Source: an uncultured Dokdonia sp. (GTDB taxonomy: Bacteria; Bacteroidota; Bacteroidia; Flavobacteriales; Flavobacteriaceae). Taken from it: a stretch of DNA of 35,333 bases. Positions 7,557-16,864 of this stretch are shown piece by piece. The notes under the pieces were generated by a model. The model saw nothing but the letters and a program-made list of their open reading frames with translations, had not been told where the DNA came from and did no database searches. The stretch covers positions 1 to 35,333 of the forward strand of contig CAJXSW010000019.1 of assembly GCA_913060645.1 (NCBI GenBank), given 5' to 3'. The translations under genes and the position numbers were made by a program. Positions within the stretch are counted from its first letter, which is position 1. Each line of letters begins with the position of its first letter.

Positions 7557-8892
7557 CTCCTACAATAGCTTTGTAAATAGTATTAAAAACAATTTTAATA
7601 TCTAAAAAGAGTGACCAGTTTTCTACGTAGAATATGTCAAATTTTACGCGGTTCACAATATCTTCATCGGTCTCAATTTCTCCTCTATATCCACTTACTT
7701 GCGCAAGGCCTGTAATTCCAGGTTTTATAAAGTGACGTACCATAAATTTATCTATACGCTCCGCATACATATGTGTGTGTCTCACCATATGCGGTCTAGG
7801 CCCCACCACAGACATGTCTCCCTTAAGAACATTTATAAATTGTGGCAACTCATCCATACTCGTTTTACGCAAGAAGCTACCTACTCTAGTAATACGACTA
7901 TCATTTTTACTCACCTGCTCAATATCTGCCTCTTCATTATCTCGCATAGATCGAAATTTATAGCAGTAAAACTCGTGATAATCTAATCCGTTACGTTTCT
8001 GTTTGAAAAACACAGTTCCTTTAGAGTCGAGCTTTATTAAAATTGCAAGCAAAGGGGTAAGCCATGATAATACGCCTACAAGTACAGCAATAGAAAGAAC
8101 GATGTCAAACGCACGCTTAATAAACTGATTTAATGGCTTATCTATAGGGATGGTACGCAATGATAGAATGGGAGTAATCCCTAGATATTGATATTCTAGT
8201 TTCTTTGTAAAGATCTCGCGGCTGTCTGGAATAAATTTTAATATCTTAAGGTTGTTATCTGTAAATTCAGATATCTCTCTCAACTCTTCATTAGTAAACT
8301 GCTCTACTGAGCAGTAAACCTCATCTACACTATTCTCTAATATGTAATTAAATATGCTGTCAAGAGATACACTTGGGTCTTTTATATCAAAGGTGCTACT
8401 CACTACATAACCATACCTTTTGTTTTCATCAAAAAACTTTTTAAGCTCCTTAACTTGTACATTCCAGCCTAAAATAACAACACGACGATGGTTACCTCCC
8501 AAAACCGCTCTATACGTTTTTAACAAATAGAATACTCCAAATTTATTGATCCCTACACCTATAAAAACATATAAAACATATAGAAACACAGCTATTGGAG
8601 AGGCGTCTACTGTTTGAAATAGACCAAAGAATGCAAAAACAAGTAATGCAAAAATGAATAACTGTAATAGTAAAAGAGATACTATACGTGTAGGCTTAGT
8701 ATACCTATAAACTTCATAAAAATCTGACTTGATGGTTGAAAAAATCCAAGTTGTCGTGATATATAATGAGAACACCACAAAATCTTCCTTCATGATAAGG
8801 CACACCTTAGCGAGTAATAAAATAATCACTAAGTCTATACCATATATTGCGGGCCTTATATAAAAGGAATATCTACCTACGCGTTGCGCCAT
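7540..8892 (-). CDS. Initiating sugar transferase (WcaJ/WbaP-type polyprenyl-phosphate sugar-1-phosphate transferase)
   Basis: 450 residues. The N-terminal part has four membrane segments, then a cytosolic CoA-binding-like region with VVILGWN near residue 138, then a fifth hydrophobic helix (IVLSIAVLVGVLSWL) leading into the catalytic domain with FFKQKRNG, YKFRSM, SMDELPQFINVLKGDMS and VVGPRPHM. This is the standard architecture of enzymes that move a sugar-1-phosphate from a UDP-sugar to undecaprenyl phosphate and so start the repeat unit at the inner membrane. It starts two bases after the stop of the UDP-glucuronate decarboxylase gene, so the two are in one operon. Which sugar is primed cannot be told from sequence; glucose, galactose and deoxy-amino sugars are all possible. 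Confidence 0.92.
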   Translation of the reverse strand: MAQRVGRYSFYIRPAIYGIDLVIILLLAKVCLIMKEDFVVFSLYITTTWIFSTIKSDFYEVYRYTKPTRIVSLLLLQLFIFALLVFAFFGLFQTVDASPIAVFLYVLYVFIGVGINKFGVFYLLKTYRAVLGGNHRRVVILGWNVQVKELKKFFDENKRYGYVVSSTFDIKDPSVSLDSIFNYILENSVDEVYCSVEQFTNEELREISEFTDNNLKILKFIPDSREIFTKKLEYQYLGITPILSLRTIPIDKPLNQFIKRAFDIVLSIAVLVGVLSWLTPLLAILIKLDSKGTVFFKQKRNGLDYHEFYCYKFRSMRDNEEADIEQVSKNDSRITRVGSFLRKTSMDELPQFINVLKGDMSVVGPRPHMVRHTHMYAERIDKFMVRHFIKPGITGLAQVSGYRGEIETDEDIVNRVKFDIFYVENWSLFLDIKIVFNTIYKAIVGDDKAY

Positions 8893-8894
8893 AC

Positions 8895-9881
8895 TTACTT
8901 GCGTATGTGTTTTGAAAAGTCTTTATGTTCACTTTTATATAACTGCTCCTGAGATAAGCTTTTAAAATATTCGAACGTCTTTCTCATGCCTTCCTTGCGG
9001 TCTACCTTAGCCTCCCAATCTAGTAGTTCTATTGCTTTTGAAATATCGGGTTTACGTTGCATAGGGTCGTCTACTGGTAAATCTTGATAAATTACCTTTT
9101 GATCTGTTCCGGTAAGTTTTATAATCTCCTCAGCAAAGTCTTTTATCGTGATTTCATCTGGGTTACCTATGTTTACTGGTAGTGCATAATCACTTAATAG
9201 TAGACGGTAAATCCCTTCTACTTGATCGTCTACATAGCAGAAAGAACGAGTCTGTAAACCGTCACCAAATATCGTTAGATCTTCTCCCCTGAGTGCCTGT
9301 CCCATAAATGCAGGTATTACTCTACCATCATTAAGTCTCATGCGAGGTCCATAGGTATTAAAGATTCTCACTATGCGGGTTTCTAAGCCATGAAAACGAT
9401 GATAAGCCATCGTGATAGATTCTTGAAAACGTTTTGCCTCGTCATATACCCCTCTAGGTCCTATAGTATTTACATTACCATAATAATTTTCATCTTGAGG
9501 ATGTACCAGTGGATCACCATAAACTTCAGAAGTTGATGCAATCAAAATACGGGCATTTTTAACCTTAGCCAACCCTAATAGGTTGTGTGTTCCTAAAGAA
9601 CCCACTTTAAGTGTCTGGATAGGAATTTTAAGATAGTCTATAGGACTTGCTGGTGATGCAAAATGCAAGATGTAATCGAGTTCACCAGGTACATGTACAA
9701 ATGTTGTAACGTCGTGATGATGGAACTCAAATTGCTCTAACTTAAAAAGGTGCTCAATGTTTGATAAATTCCCTGTAATAAGGTTATCCATACCAATTAC
9801 ATGAAAACCTTCTTTAATAAATCTATCACATAAATGAGACCCTAAAAATCCTGCAGCACCCGTAATTAAAACTCTCTTCAT
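8895..9881 (-). CDS. UDP-glucuronate decarboxylase (UDP-xylose synthase)
   Basis: 328 residues, an extended short-chain dehydrogenase of the UXS group. The NAD-binding GAAGFLG is at 8-14; [10 protein letters not shown] (115-124) and [11 protein letters not shown] (141-151, Tyr146 and Lys150) form the catalytic set, and [10 protein letters not shown] is typical of this group. UXS enzymes oxidise UDP-glucuronate at C4, decarboxylate it and reduce it to UDP-xylose. No UDP-glucose dehydrogenase is in the window, so UDP-glucuronate must come from elsewhere. An 82-bp gap with no clear promoter separates it from the WcaI-like gene upstream, the largest gap inside the operon; it contains a small ACAGA/TCTGT inverted repeat. 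A related 4-epimerase or dehydratase activity is a less likely alternative. Confidence 0.88.
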   Translation of the reverse strand: MKRVLITGAAGFLGSHLCDRFIKEGFHVIGMDNLITGNLSNIEHLFKLEQFEFHHHDVTTFVHVPGELDYILHFASPASPIDYLKIPIQTLKVGSLGTHNLLGLAKVKNARILIASTSEVYGDPLVHPQDENYYGNVNTIGPRGVYDEAKRFQESITMAYHRFHGLETRIVRIFNTYGPRMRLNDGRVIPAFMGQALRGEDLTIFGDGLQTRSFCYVDDQVEGIYRLLLSDYALPVNIGNPDEITIKDFAEEIIKLTGTDQKVIYQDLPVDDPMQRKPDISKAIELLDWEAKVDRKEGMRKTFEYFKSLSQEQLYKSEHKDFSKHIRK

Positions 9882-9963
9882 AATTGGTTGATTAATCTAT
9901 ACAGACTTAAAAATCTGTGTTCGTAAAAATAAGGAAGTATTAGCTGCTTGTAAAGCCTAAGCC

Positions 9964-11187
9964 TTATAACCTACTCAGGGTTTGAGAAAATTTCTCTAAA
10001 ATAGGTTTCCTTGCAAATTTTTCAAGTACATACTTTCTCGCAGCTGTACCCATAGTCATAGCTATTTCTGGAGTCGAATTGAGAGTTTCTAGCTGGCTCA
10101 ATATTATATCTACATTAATAACGGAGTTATAATATCCACCATTTGAATCTTTTATAATCTTAGCTGGCTCTGCGTCTGGGTGACCGGTGATGATAGATGG
10201 TCTAGCACTAGCCATCATACCTAGAATTTTAGAAGGCATAACCGTATCTACAACTTCGCCTTTTTGAAATAAAATATGCACATCTGCACTAGCAAGTAAA
10301 CTTGACAACTCTATAAATGGAACAGGCGGGTAGAATTTTACCTTCGTGTCTTTTAGATTTTCCTTTAGAACCTCCATTTTTGCCCCTGCCCCTACTACAA
10401 TTACTTCAAAACTATTAAAATCTAATGCTTTAACCACATTAGTAAATAACTGCCAGTCTTGCTTATCTCCCACATTTCCAGAATACAAAACACTACACTT
10501 ATCATGAGAAAAATAAGGATGTGCTTGTGACTTAGATGGATCACTCTCGGCTGCATCAATCCAGTTGGGTAGATAGTAAGTTTTGGAAGTGGTTTTCTCT
10601 TTAAGTTTGGCAAGCATTGTTTGACTTATAGTGCTTACATAATCTGCCTTATTAAGAATACTACGCTCTAATTTCATCAAAGCTTTGTATGCCATACTTG
10701 TATTTTCAACTCCAGAGGCAAGACCCGACTGAAAAGCTGCATCAAATTCAAAATCTTGAATGTGAATCCAGTGTTTTGCGTTACGCTTTCGCGAAAGCGT
10801 ATTACCTAACCACGCACTGCTCGTAAAAGGGATTACAGAGATTACAATGTCACACGCTGCAATCTGTTTGAAGTTAAAGCGTGATCCTATGGTAAAATCG
10901 GCTATGTGGATAACGCGTTTTAAGAATGTAGGCTCCTTGGGAGTAAACTGCTTATATCGATATATATCAATGGTTCCCTTCTTCTCATGTAAATAAGTTC
11001 CTTTGTTTTGATATGATTCTACTATCTCCCATTTTGGGTAATAAGGAAATGCTGTAATCACCGAAAGCAAAGCCCCTTGTGATTCCAGATATTCTGCTAG
11101 TTGTGTGCTATAAAGTCCTATTGCCGTGTCTTCTGGATAGAAGTTTAAGGAGATAAGCGTGATATGTTTGCCTTGTAGGTTATTCAA
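9964..11187 (-). CDS. WcaI-like family 4 glycosyltransferase
   Basis: 407 residues. The N terminus (HITLISLNFYPEDTAIGLYSTQLAEYL, seen near residues 8-34) is the form seen in WcaI-type GT4 enzymes of colanic-acid-like clusters; the GT-B C-terminal domain has LYSGNVGDKQDW, and IILSQLETL replaces the classic E-x7-E region with VVDTVMPSKILGMMASARP. The start is unusual: TTG at 11187, overlapping the wcaF stop in the 8-base string TTGAATAA, with no ATG near the conserved N terminus. That layout suggests coupled translation. Palindrome copy 4 gives LSRKR near residue 130. Donor and acceptor are unknown; E. coli WcaI adds to the colanic acid unit. Confidence 0.88.
   Translation of the reverse strand: MNNLQGKHITLISLNFYPEDTAIGLYSTQLAEYLESQGALLSVITAFPYYPKWEIVESYQNKGTYLHEKKGTIDIYRYKQFTPKEPTFLKRVIHIADFTIGSRFNFKQIAACDIVISVIPFTSSAWLGNTLSRKRNAKHWIHIQDFEFDAAFQSGLASGVENTSMAYKALMKLERSILNKADYVSTISQTMLAKLKEKTTSKTYYLPNWIDAAESDPSKSQAHPYFSHDKCSVLYSGNVGDKQDWQLFTNVVKALDFNSFEVIVVGAGAKMEVLKENLKDTKVKFYPPVPFIELSSLLASADVHILFQKGEVVDTVMPSKILGMMASARPSIITGHPDAEPAKIIKDSNGGYYNSVINVDIILSQLETLNSTPEIAMTMGTAARKYVLEKFARKPILEKFSQTLSRL
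10784..10799. repeat. Iterated palindrome CGCTTTCGCGAAAGCG, copy 4
   Basis: Perfect core extended to 18 bp (10783-10800), read as LSRKR in the WcaI-like gene. Confidence 0.95.
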
Positions 11188-11728
11188 TACGATCTTTTAT
11201 AATGATTGCTGGTGTACCTGTGCAGATTTTTCCTGCTGGTAAATTTTTAAAAACACTGCTTCTAGCACCTACCACAGTACCATTCCCTATTGAAACTCCA
11301 GGTGCCACATAGACATCTGTAGCAATCCAGCATTTTTCTCCTATAGTGATAGGGTGTGCTTCTATTTCAAAACTCGGAGAATGATAATCATGTGTTCCTG
11401 TACATAAGTAACTGCGTTGTGACACCACAGCATTTGCACCTACAGTAATAGGTCCCAGCGTATAAAGCGCCACCTCATCACCTATCCAGCAGTAATCTCC
11501 TAAAGCTAATTTCCAAGGATAGGTAATCTGAGCAGTGGGTCTTATAATCACTTTCTTACCCACTGTTGCTCCAAAGCATCTTAATAAAAACCGTCTCCAG
11601 CCGTATAAAGCTTGCGGAGAGTTTCTGAACAAAACAACGTACACAATACGCCATAATTGTACTATTATTCCAGACTTACCTCTGAAATCTTTAGGGGTAT
11701 TATATGATTTTAAATCTTGATAGTTCAC
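11180..11728 (-). CDS. WcaF-like O-acetyltransferase (hexapeptide repeat)
   Basis: 182 residues, the same length as E. coli WcaF as I recall it. It carries left-handed beta-helix hexapeptide repeats (for example IIRPTAQITYP, WIGDEVALYTLGPITVGANAVV, VAPGVSIGNGTVVGARSSV) and the CTGTHDYHSPSF segment with the catalytic-type His of this group. It should transfer acetyl from acetyl-CoA to a sugar hydroxyl of the repeat unit, in the cytosol. The start codon is GTG at 11728, sharing one base with the upstream TAG (TAGTG), and the end overlaps the TTG start of the next gene. Placement between two GT4 genes fits decoration of a colanic-acid-like unit. Confidence 0.9.
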   Translation of the reverse strand: MNYQDLKSYNTPKDFRGKSGIIVQLWRIVYVVLFRNSPQALYGWRRFLLRCFGATVGKKVIIRPTAQITYPWKLALGDYCWIGDEVALYTLGPITVGANAVVSQRSYLCTGTHDYHSPSFEIEAHPITIGEKCWIATDVYVAPGVSIGNGTVVGARSSVFKNLPAGKICTGTPAIIIKDRIE

Positions 11729-12804
11729 TAGCTTTTAAAAATATTAGTAAGCCTTTCTGAAAAGGCTGTTATCGTAAAATTTTTATTAAAGTAATTCACG
11801 TTACCTTCTCCTATTTCCTTGATAGTGGTAACATTGTTTGCAAGGTACTCCATCTTGGCCGCTAGATCTTCTACCTCTTGCTTTTCTACAAGAAAACCGT
11901 GTTTACCATCTTCTATCACATCTACAATCCCGCCTTGTGTGGTGGTAACTATTAATGATCCTGTTGCCATGGCTTCAAGTATAGAAATAGGTTGTCCTTC
12001 CATAGCATAATATGTAGGTAATACAAATACATTACCCCACTCAAAGAGTTCTTTCTTTTCTTTTCCGCGCACGACTCCTTTGTAATCTGTGTTTTTGAGA
12101 GTGAGCAGCAATGGGTTTACTTGAGACCACATTTCGGTAGTGACACCGCCTCCTATCTGTGCATGAAATGGCACTCCTTTGTCTTGAAGAATTTTAAGTG
12201 ATTTTAAAAAGACTAAAATACCTTTCTCCTCCATCAAGTTACTCAAATATATAAAACGAGGTGTAGTATAGGTCTTTGTAATATTTTCTTGTAAATATTC
12301 TTCGGCAAAATTAGGAAGTACGTGTATATCCTTCGGCTGTAAAAATGGAGTGAGATTAGCAATTAAAGATTGAGACAGTACAATCCCTGTAGTTGTTTTC
12401 GACATTAAAAAATGGACGATTCTTTGTTGCACACTACTCATTTGTTCATATGCAGTACCCAGGTGATTACCATGTATGTGGGTAATTATACGCTTTCGCG
12501 AAAGCGTACCAAACCCAATAAACAAGGCGTATTTAAGAACACCAAAAAAGGTCTGTCCTGGTGTTATATATAAAATATCGTTTGAAAAAACTTTAAACGC
12601 TGCTGTATTATACTTGAGATTATGCCAAAGTTTTTTAAATGAAAAACTTCCTAATTTCTCATCTAGCTCGCTAAATGAGGTGTTAACTACAGTCACTCTG
12701 AAACCTGCCTTAATTAACAATGTACTTGCTACCTGGTTAGCCAGCGAAACCCCGGTGGTGGGCTCTGGAAAAGGGCCTACAATAAGTATCTTTTTATTAG
12801 TCAT
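11728..12804 (-). CDS. Family 4 glycosyltransferase
   Basis: 359 residues from the ATG at 12804 (MTNKKILIVGPFPEPTTG). A longer frame starting at 12885 exists, but its extra 27 residues lie inside the preceding gene and do not look like a GT4 N terminus. The GT-B fold is clear: the N-terminal glycine-rich loop, then RFIYLSNLMEEKGILVFLKSL for the donor domain start and the E-x7-E motif in AMEGQPISILEAMATG. The gene overlaps the ligase-like gene by 8 bp (ATGACTAA), so translation is probably coupled. It should add one sugar to the repeat unit. Palindrome copy 5 is read as LSRKR near residue 105. Confidence 0.9.
   Translation of the reverse strand: MTNKKILIVGPFPEPTTGVSLANQVASTLLIKAGFRVTVVNTSFSELDEKLGSFSFKKLWHNLKYNTAAFKVFSNDILYITPGQTFFGVLKYALFIGFGTLSRKRIITHIHGNHLGTAYEQMSSVQQRIVHFLMSKTTTGIVLSQSLIANLTPFLQPKDIHVLPNFAEEYLQENITKTYTTPRFIYLSNLMEEKGILVFLKSLKILQDKGVPFHAQIGGGVTTEMWSQVNPLLLTLKNTDYKGVVRGKEKKELFEWGNVFVLPTYYAMEGQPISILEAMATGSLIVTTTQGGIVDVIEDGKHGFLVEKQEVEDLAAKMEYLANNVTTIKEIGEGNVNYFNKNFTITAFSERLTNIFKS
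12491..12506. repeat. Iterated palindrome CGCTTTCGCGAAAGCG, copy 5
   Basis: Perfect core, with the symmetry extending to 20 bp (12489-12508), read as LSRKR in the GT4 gene. Confidence 0.95.
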
Positions 12805-14023
12805 TAATAGGTGTGGCAAATAAGGTTTTGGCAGAAAGAAAATTAAAAAACAACGAGAAGTAAATGACCCCTGATTCTTTTTCAAAAATATTATCTGTGA
12901 GCATCATTATGCTATAGAATATGATTACCAAGATCAGTAGCTCATTATTGAACCTAACGGCAAAGATAAAATTTAAAACGAGTGTAGCTAAGAAAGCAAG
13001 CAACGCAATGAGACCTCCTATAAGCAATAAACTAAGAAACTGATTGTGGGCATTATATCCTCCTTCTTCTAGTAGTTTGGTTTCTAAAAGCTCGTATCTC
13101 TCTGTGAGCACCTCGCGGTAATCTCCAACACCATAGCCAGCTATAGGACTTTCTCGTATAACATCTAAGACTATTCCATAAATGGTAAATCTAATGTTTG
13201 TAGATGTAGGAGCTCCCTGGGTAATGGATTCAATATTTTTAAATTCTAAAAATTTATCTCTTGTGCGTGGTATGGCAATCATCAATACCAGTAGACCTAC
13301 TATTACAAAAGCGTACGGTTTTACTAAGCCTTTATTACGCTGAAAGAGCACAAAGACAAAGGATACAACCATAAGTGCTATAATAGATCCCTTCTTTGCA
13401 TAAAGTAATAAAAACAATACTAGTACAAGGTTTATAATAAGCAGTCCAACGATTTTCCATCGTGATTTTAGGGATCGAAATATGTATATGGAGAAAAGTA
13501 AAGCAGCACTACAATGCATTCCAGAATAAATAGGATGAATTTTATATTTACCTACATGAATTTTCATGATTATAGGAAAGTGCATAAGCATCTCATCAAA
13601 ACTATAATGCGTTATATAAAACCATAAAAAGGGTATAACGTTAAACAAAGCGACAGTAACCACATATACAGCAAAGTATCTTTCTAGATGAGTATGTAAT
13701 CGCTTAATGTCTTCTCGAGAATACATTGCAAAACAGAGTGGAAAGAGTATTAACGATAAAAATATGGTGAGCTTTTTTATGCCAAATTCAAAATTGTCAC
13801 TGTAGAGTAAAGTGCTCGCTACTACGATATACACAAGTCCATTTACTATAAAAAAACGAAAATTAAATGTGTTCTTACTTTTAAAAAAATGTAGTATTGA
13901 AACTACAGCAAATAGACCTATAGCTATAGACTTTGCATTAGAAGGTAGTAATACAGATGTAAATAATAGAAAGAGAGCACCTTCCGGTAATCTTAAGCTT
14001 TTTTGATGTGACTTTGCTTCCAT
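12797..14023 (-). CDS. O-antigen ligase / Wzy_C-family membrane protein
   Basis: 408 residues, about ten to twelve membrane segments, with one large periplasmic loop. The loop holds YGVGDYREVLTERYELLE, ending GGYNAHNQFLSLLLIGG, the signature arrangement of O-antigen ligase/polymerase proteins (WaaL and Wzy_C superfamily), where His and neighbouring Arg residues act on the lipid-linked donor. Together with the Wzy-like gene just upstream this gives two polymerase/ligase-type membrane proteins in one cluster. One probably polymerises, the other may ligate the chain to an acceptor. The start overlaps the upstream gene by 31 bp; there is no better internal start. Confidence 0.85.
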   Translation of the reverse strand: MEAKSHQKSLRLPEGALFLLFTSVLLPSNAKSIAIGLFAVVSILHFFKSKNTFNFRFFIVNGLVYIVVASTLLYSDNFEFGIKKLTIFLSLILFPLCFAMYSREDIKRLHTHLERYFAVYVVTVALFNVIPFLWFYITHYSFDEMLMHFPIIMKIHVGKYKIHPIYSGMHCSAALLFSIYIFRSLKSRWKIVGLLIINLVLVLFLLLYAKKGSIIALMVVSFVFVLFQRNKGLVKPYAFVIVGLLVLMIAIPRTRDKFLEFKNIESITQGAPTSTNIRFTIYGIVLDVIRESPIAGYGVGDYREVLTERYELLETKLLEEGGYNAHNQFLSLLLIGGLIALLAFLATLVLNFIFAVRFNNELLILVIIFYSIMMLTDNIFEKESGVIYFSLFFNFLSAKTLFATPIND

Positions 14024-15483
14024 TTTTGTTGATTGATTATTCCTTGTTTGATAAAATAATCTAATATTTTGGCAATACCCATAACTCCAACGAGGGTTCC
14101 TACGTAATATGAAAATCCATTTGCAAAATCACCTCTAAGAAAGAACACAAGATGAATAGCAAAATAAAAAGCCATCATCTTTTTCAGTAAGATACTACTT
14201 TGTAACCAAGTAAGTAAGTAAACAAGTGTGTACGCTAATGCTATTGCAAGCAGTATAACTCCCATTACTCCAAAGTTAATATAACCTTCTGAAACCATGG
14301 GGTTAGATAGATTACTAAAATTAAAGCCATAACTATCTATAAGGTGCTCTCCTACAAGTTGCCCGGTTGTTGTAGGTTTATCTGGCCATATTTTGCGTGG
14401 CACGAAAAACAGAAAGGCACTTAACAATTGATATCCGTATGAAAATCCCTCATACTTAACATAATCTATGGTGGCTACAATATTTATAAATGCATCATAG
14501 TGTAATGTATTAAAAACCTCCCCGATACCTTCTCCCTCAAATTCGTCTAGAAGCAATCGAGGTTGTATAAAAATCTCACGTAAAGATGACCTCACATGTG
14601 TAATTATTGCAGATAATGGAAATACAATAATCATTGTAAAAAACATAAAAAACATAGTTTTCACATTGCTATTAAATATTCCAGGTATAAAGAGGTAAAT
14701 AATTGATATGTAGATAGGTCCTAAAGCATTGCGCTTTTCTACTAGCGGGTTTTTAAACCACAACAAGAGCATTACAAAGATCATAAGTACTAATGCTATT
14801 GCCAATAAATTTTTTGACGAGCTTTTTGCATTCTTGTAATATTGCACTGAAAGAATAATTCCTCCTAACGGAACTACAAATAGTAGTTTTTTCCATAATA
14901 GCAATGCCGACGTTCCAACAGAAAACGATGTCTGTCCTGCTCTTGAAATCTCACTTATCACAAAATCATAACTTGCTATAAAAACGAATAATGATATTCC
15001 TAACAACCCTATTAATACCAAGGGTAATCTTTTATCACTCTCTATGTTATGTTTTACGACTCTAGTTTTTCTAGTTTTTTTAAGCAATGTATAAGTCCCA
15101 AAGAAGAAAGTAGTAAATATAACAACAAGCACATTTGCATAAATAATACCTCTAGGTGTATAAGGGAGGTTTGTAATAAAATCTGCATTCTTATTACCTA
15201 TCACCCGCAGTTGCAATATGGGCGCTATTATGAAAAATAAAAAGTTAAAAACAATATACACAGATATAAAAGGAGAGTACTCTTTCTCCTTATATAAATG
15301 CCACCAGAGAAGTGTAAATAGCACTAAGTTACTCACAAAAAAAGATGCCCATACCTCTATCTCTGTTGCAAAATTTGCAAATAGAAATGTGCTTATTACT
15401 ATATAAGCTCCAAGGAGCACTGCTTTTCCCAATTTACATTTTATATTTAAGTCAATATCATTTGCATTTACCCACAAAGACAT
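13993..15483 (-). CDS. Wzy-like oligosaccharide repeat unit polymerase
   Basis: 496 residues with a dozen or so membrane segments across the full length and a central-to-late periplasmic loop (about residues 285-375) containing HVRSSLREIFIQPRLLLDEF and FVPRKIWPDKPTTTGQ. The PRxxWPxKP phrase is typical of the O-antigen polymerase group found in Gram-negative Wzx/Wzy loci. It should join lipid-linked repeat units on the periplasmic side of the inner membrane. It overlaps the end of the preceding methyltransferase fusion by 26 bp and the start of the ligase-like gene by 31 bp. Polymerases are poorly conserved, so the assignment rests on topology, the motif and the neighbours. Confidence 0.82.
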   Translation of the reverse strand: MSLWVNANDIDLNIKCKLGKAVLLGAYIVISTFLFANFATEIEVWASFFVSNLVLFTLLWWHLYKEKEYSPFISVYIVFNFLFFIIAPILQLRVIGNKNADFITNLPYTPRGIIYANVLVVIFTTFFFGTYTLLKKTRKTRVVKHNIESDKRLPLVLIGLLGISLFVFIASYDFVISEISRAGQTSFSVGTSALLLWKKLLFVVPLGGIILSVQYYKNAKSSSKNLLAIALVLMIFVMLLLWFKNPLVEKRNALGPIYISIIYLFIPGIFNSNVKTMFFMFFTMIIVFPLSAIITHVRSSLREIFIQPRLLLDEFEGEGIGEVFNTLHYDAFINIVATIDYVKYEGFSYGYQLLSAFLFFVPRKIWPDKPTTTGQLVGEHLIDSYGFNFSNLSNPMVSEGYINFGVMGVILLAIALAYTLVYLLTWLQSSILLKKMMAFYFAIHLVFFLRGDFANGFSYYVGTLVGVMGIAKILDYFIKQGIINQQKWKQSHIKKA

Positions 15484-16864
15484 GTCTGTTTACAGCCAGT
15501 TCCTCATCCAAGATATATTCAAAACGCTCTCTAAAGGCAGAATCAAACCACTCTAAAGAGTAGTAATCAGGAGTTTTAGGAATATTGTTCATATCACCAA
15601 AATAAAGACCTAAAGGCATAAATTCAACTATTACATAGTTAGCTGAAAGATTCTCTAATGTATCAAAAATATGATCTAATGAAACATCCTGGGTAAGTAT
15701 CAAATGATGTGTGACTGCTAACGCTATTACTACATCGCCTTGAATTCGATCAACAAAAGAAGATGTATTATGGCGCTGGTTAGGTCTCACAAAATCATGT
15801 ACTAGAGTTAAATAATTGTCTTGACTACCATTAACTTTAAAATTTTGATCAAGCGCATTCTTATCATAATCTGTAGAAATCATTGTAGACAGATGCGTAT
15901 TGTTAATCAAAAAATTAGCAAATTTACCTTGGTTTGACGCTAGTTCAACAGCGCTAGTTGCATCTGCCATGTGCTTAGTTACGATTTCCTTAATCCTTAG
16001 AAAACGTTTGTCATTTTTTGGATCTTTATCATCATGGTAATCCTTCCAGTAAGAATCAAATGAGCTCCTGTCAATTTTACCAATGAGTTTACGGGCATGC
16101 TTTGTACTATAGTTGTTCTGAAATGCCTTTTTAAATCGTATGAGCTTTTCAAAGTGCTTATGATTACCATATTTATCAATGACTCTAGAATAACGAGCAG
16201 ACGCTAGTCTACGTTTACTAAATCTTATATGGTACAAGAGATTTGAAATACTTTTTCCAAAAAGACCTGCATAGCGGTACCTTAAGTTAAATAGATCTTT
16301 ATCGTTATAAAATCCATTATATAAAAAAATGTTGTTGGGAACATCTGCATAGCCTTTTTTGTAAAGAAATAGAGGAATATAAAATGAGTTATAAAAATTA
16401 GAAAAGCCAGACCAACTATTTTGGTTTCGAACATCTCTTTTTATAAAACTTCCAAAATCAACATAAACAGGCTTATTCATCATAAACACGACATTATAGG
16501 CGTGACTATCAAAAATCTCATACCCATGCTTAAAAGCAACCTCGTTTGCGTCTAAAACTACGTTTGCGGCTTTATGTAACATTGAAAAAGACCACTCATA
16601 AGGGTAGTTCCAATATTCAATATACTCATGTTCAATTACTAGTTTATAACCTTCTATCTCAACGTCAGATATCCATGTATTAACAAATAATTCTTTCTCA
16701 ATAAGCTCACTTATCAAGCCGCAATCAAACATATCCTCTACTTGAGAGATATACTCATCGTTTACAGCTCTAAATATTTTTTTTCCATAAAAATAAAGTG
16801 TACACATCTGATCAATAGAAAAGTCTACAGTTTTAAGGTTTTTTACTTTTAAAGGAGTACTCAT
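15458..16864 (-). CDS. Kinase-like domain fused to SAM methyltransferase (NoeA-like)
   Basis: 468 residues from the ATG at 16864, which overlaps the flippase stop as ATGA; an in-frame ATG at 16879 is also possible. Residues about 60-145 resemble the small-molecule kinase/aminoglycoside phosphotransferase catalytic region: FDSHAYNVVF (118-127) looks like the catalytic loop and VYVDFGSF (133-140) like the DFG segment. Residues about 290-410 are a class I methyltransferase fold with motif I as AVELASNQGKFANFL (306-320), an acidic STDYDKNAL strand end (330-338) and ALAVTHHL (381-388). Proteins with this arrangement resemble NoeA-type methyltransferases. It probably modifies a sugar or its carrier in the repeat unit, in the cytosol. 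Whether the kinase-like part is active is unknown. Confidence 0.7.
   Translation of the reverse strand: MSTPLKVKNLKTVDFSIDQMCTLYFYGKKIFRAVNDEYISQVEDMFDCGLISELIEKELFVNTWISDVEIEGYKLVIEHEYIEYWNYPYEWSFSMLHKAANVVLDANEVAFKHGYEIFDSHAYNVVFMMNKPVYVDFGSFIKRDVRNQNSWSGFSNFYNSFYIPLFLYKKGYADVPNNIFLYNGFYNDKDLFNLRYRYAGLFGKSISNLLYHIRFSKRRLASARYSRVIDKYGNHKHFEKLIRFKKAFQNNYSTKHARKLIGKIDRSSFDSYWKDYHDDKDPKNDKRFLRIKEIVTKHMADATSAVELASNQGKFANFLINNTHLSTMISTDYDKNALDQNFKVNGSQDNYLTLVHDFVRPNQRHNTSSFVDRIQGDVVIALAVTHHLILTQDVSLDHIFDTLENLSANYVIVEFMPLGLYFGDMNNIPKTPDYYSLEWFDSAFRERFEYILDEELAVNRHVFVGKCK

Noticed and set aside
12805-12885. N-terminal extension of the GT4 gene to 12885
   Set aside because: It lies inside the ligase-like gene, and a normal GT4 N terminus begins at the ATG at 12804.
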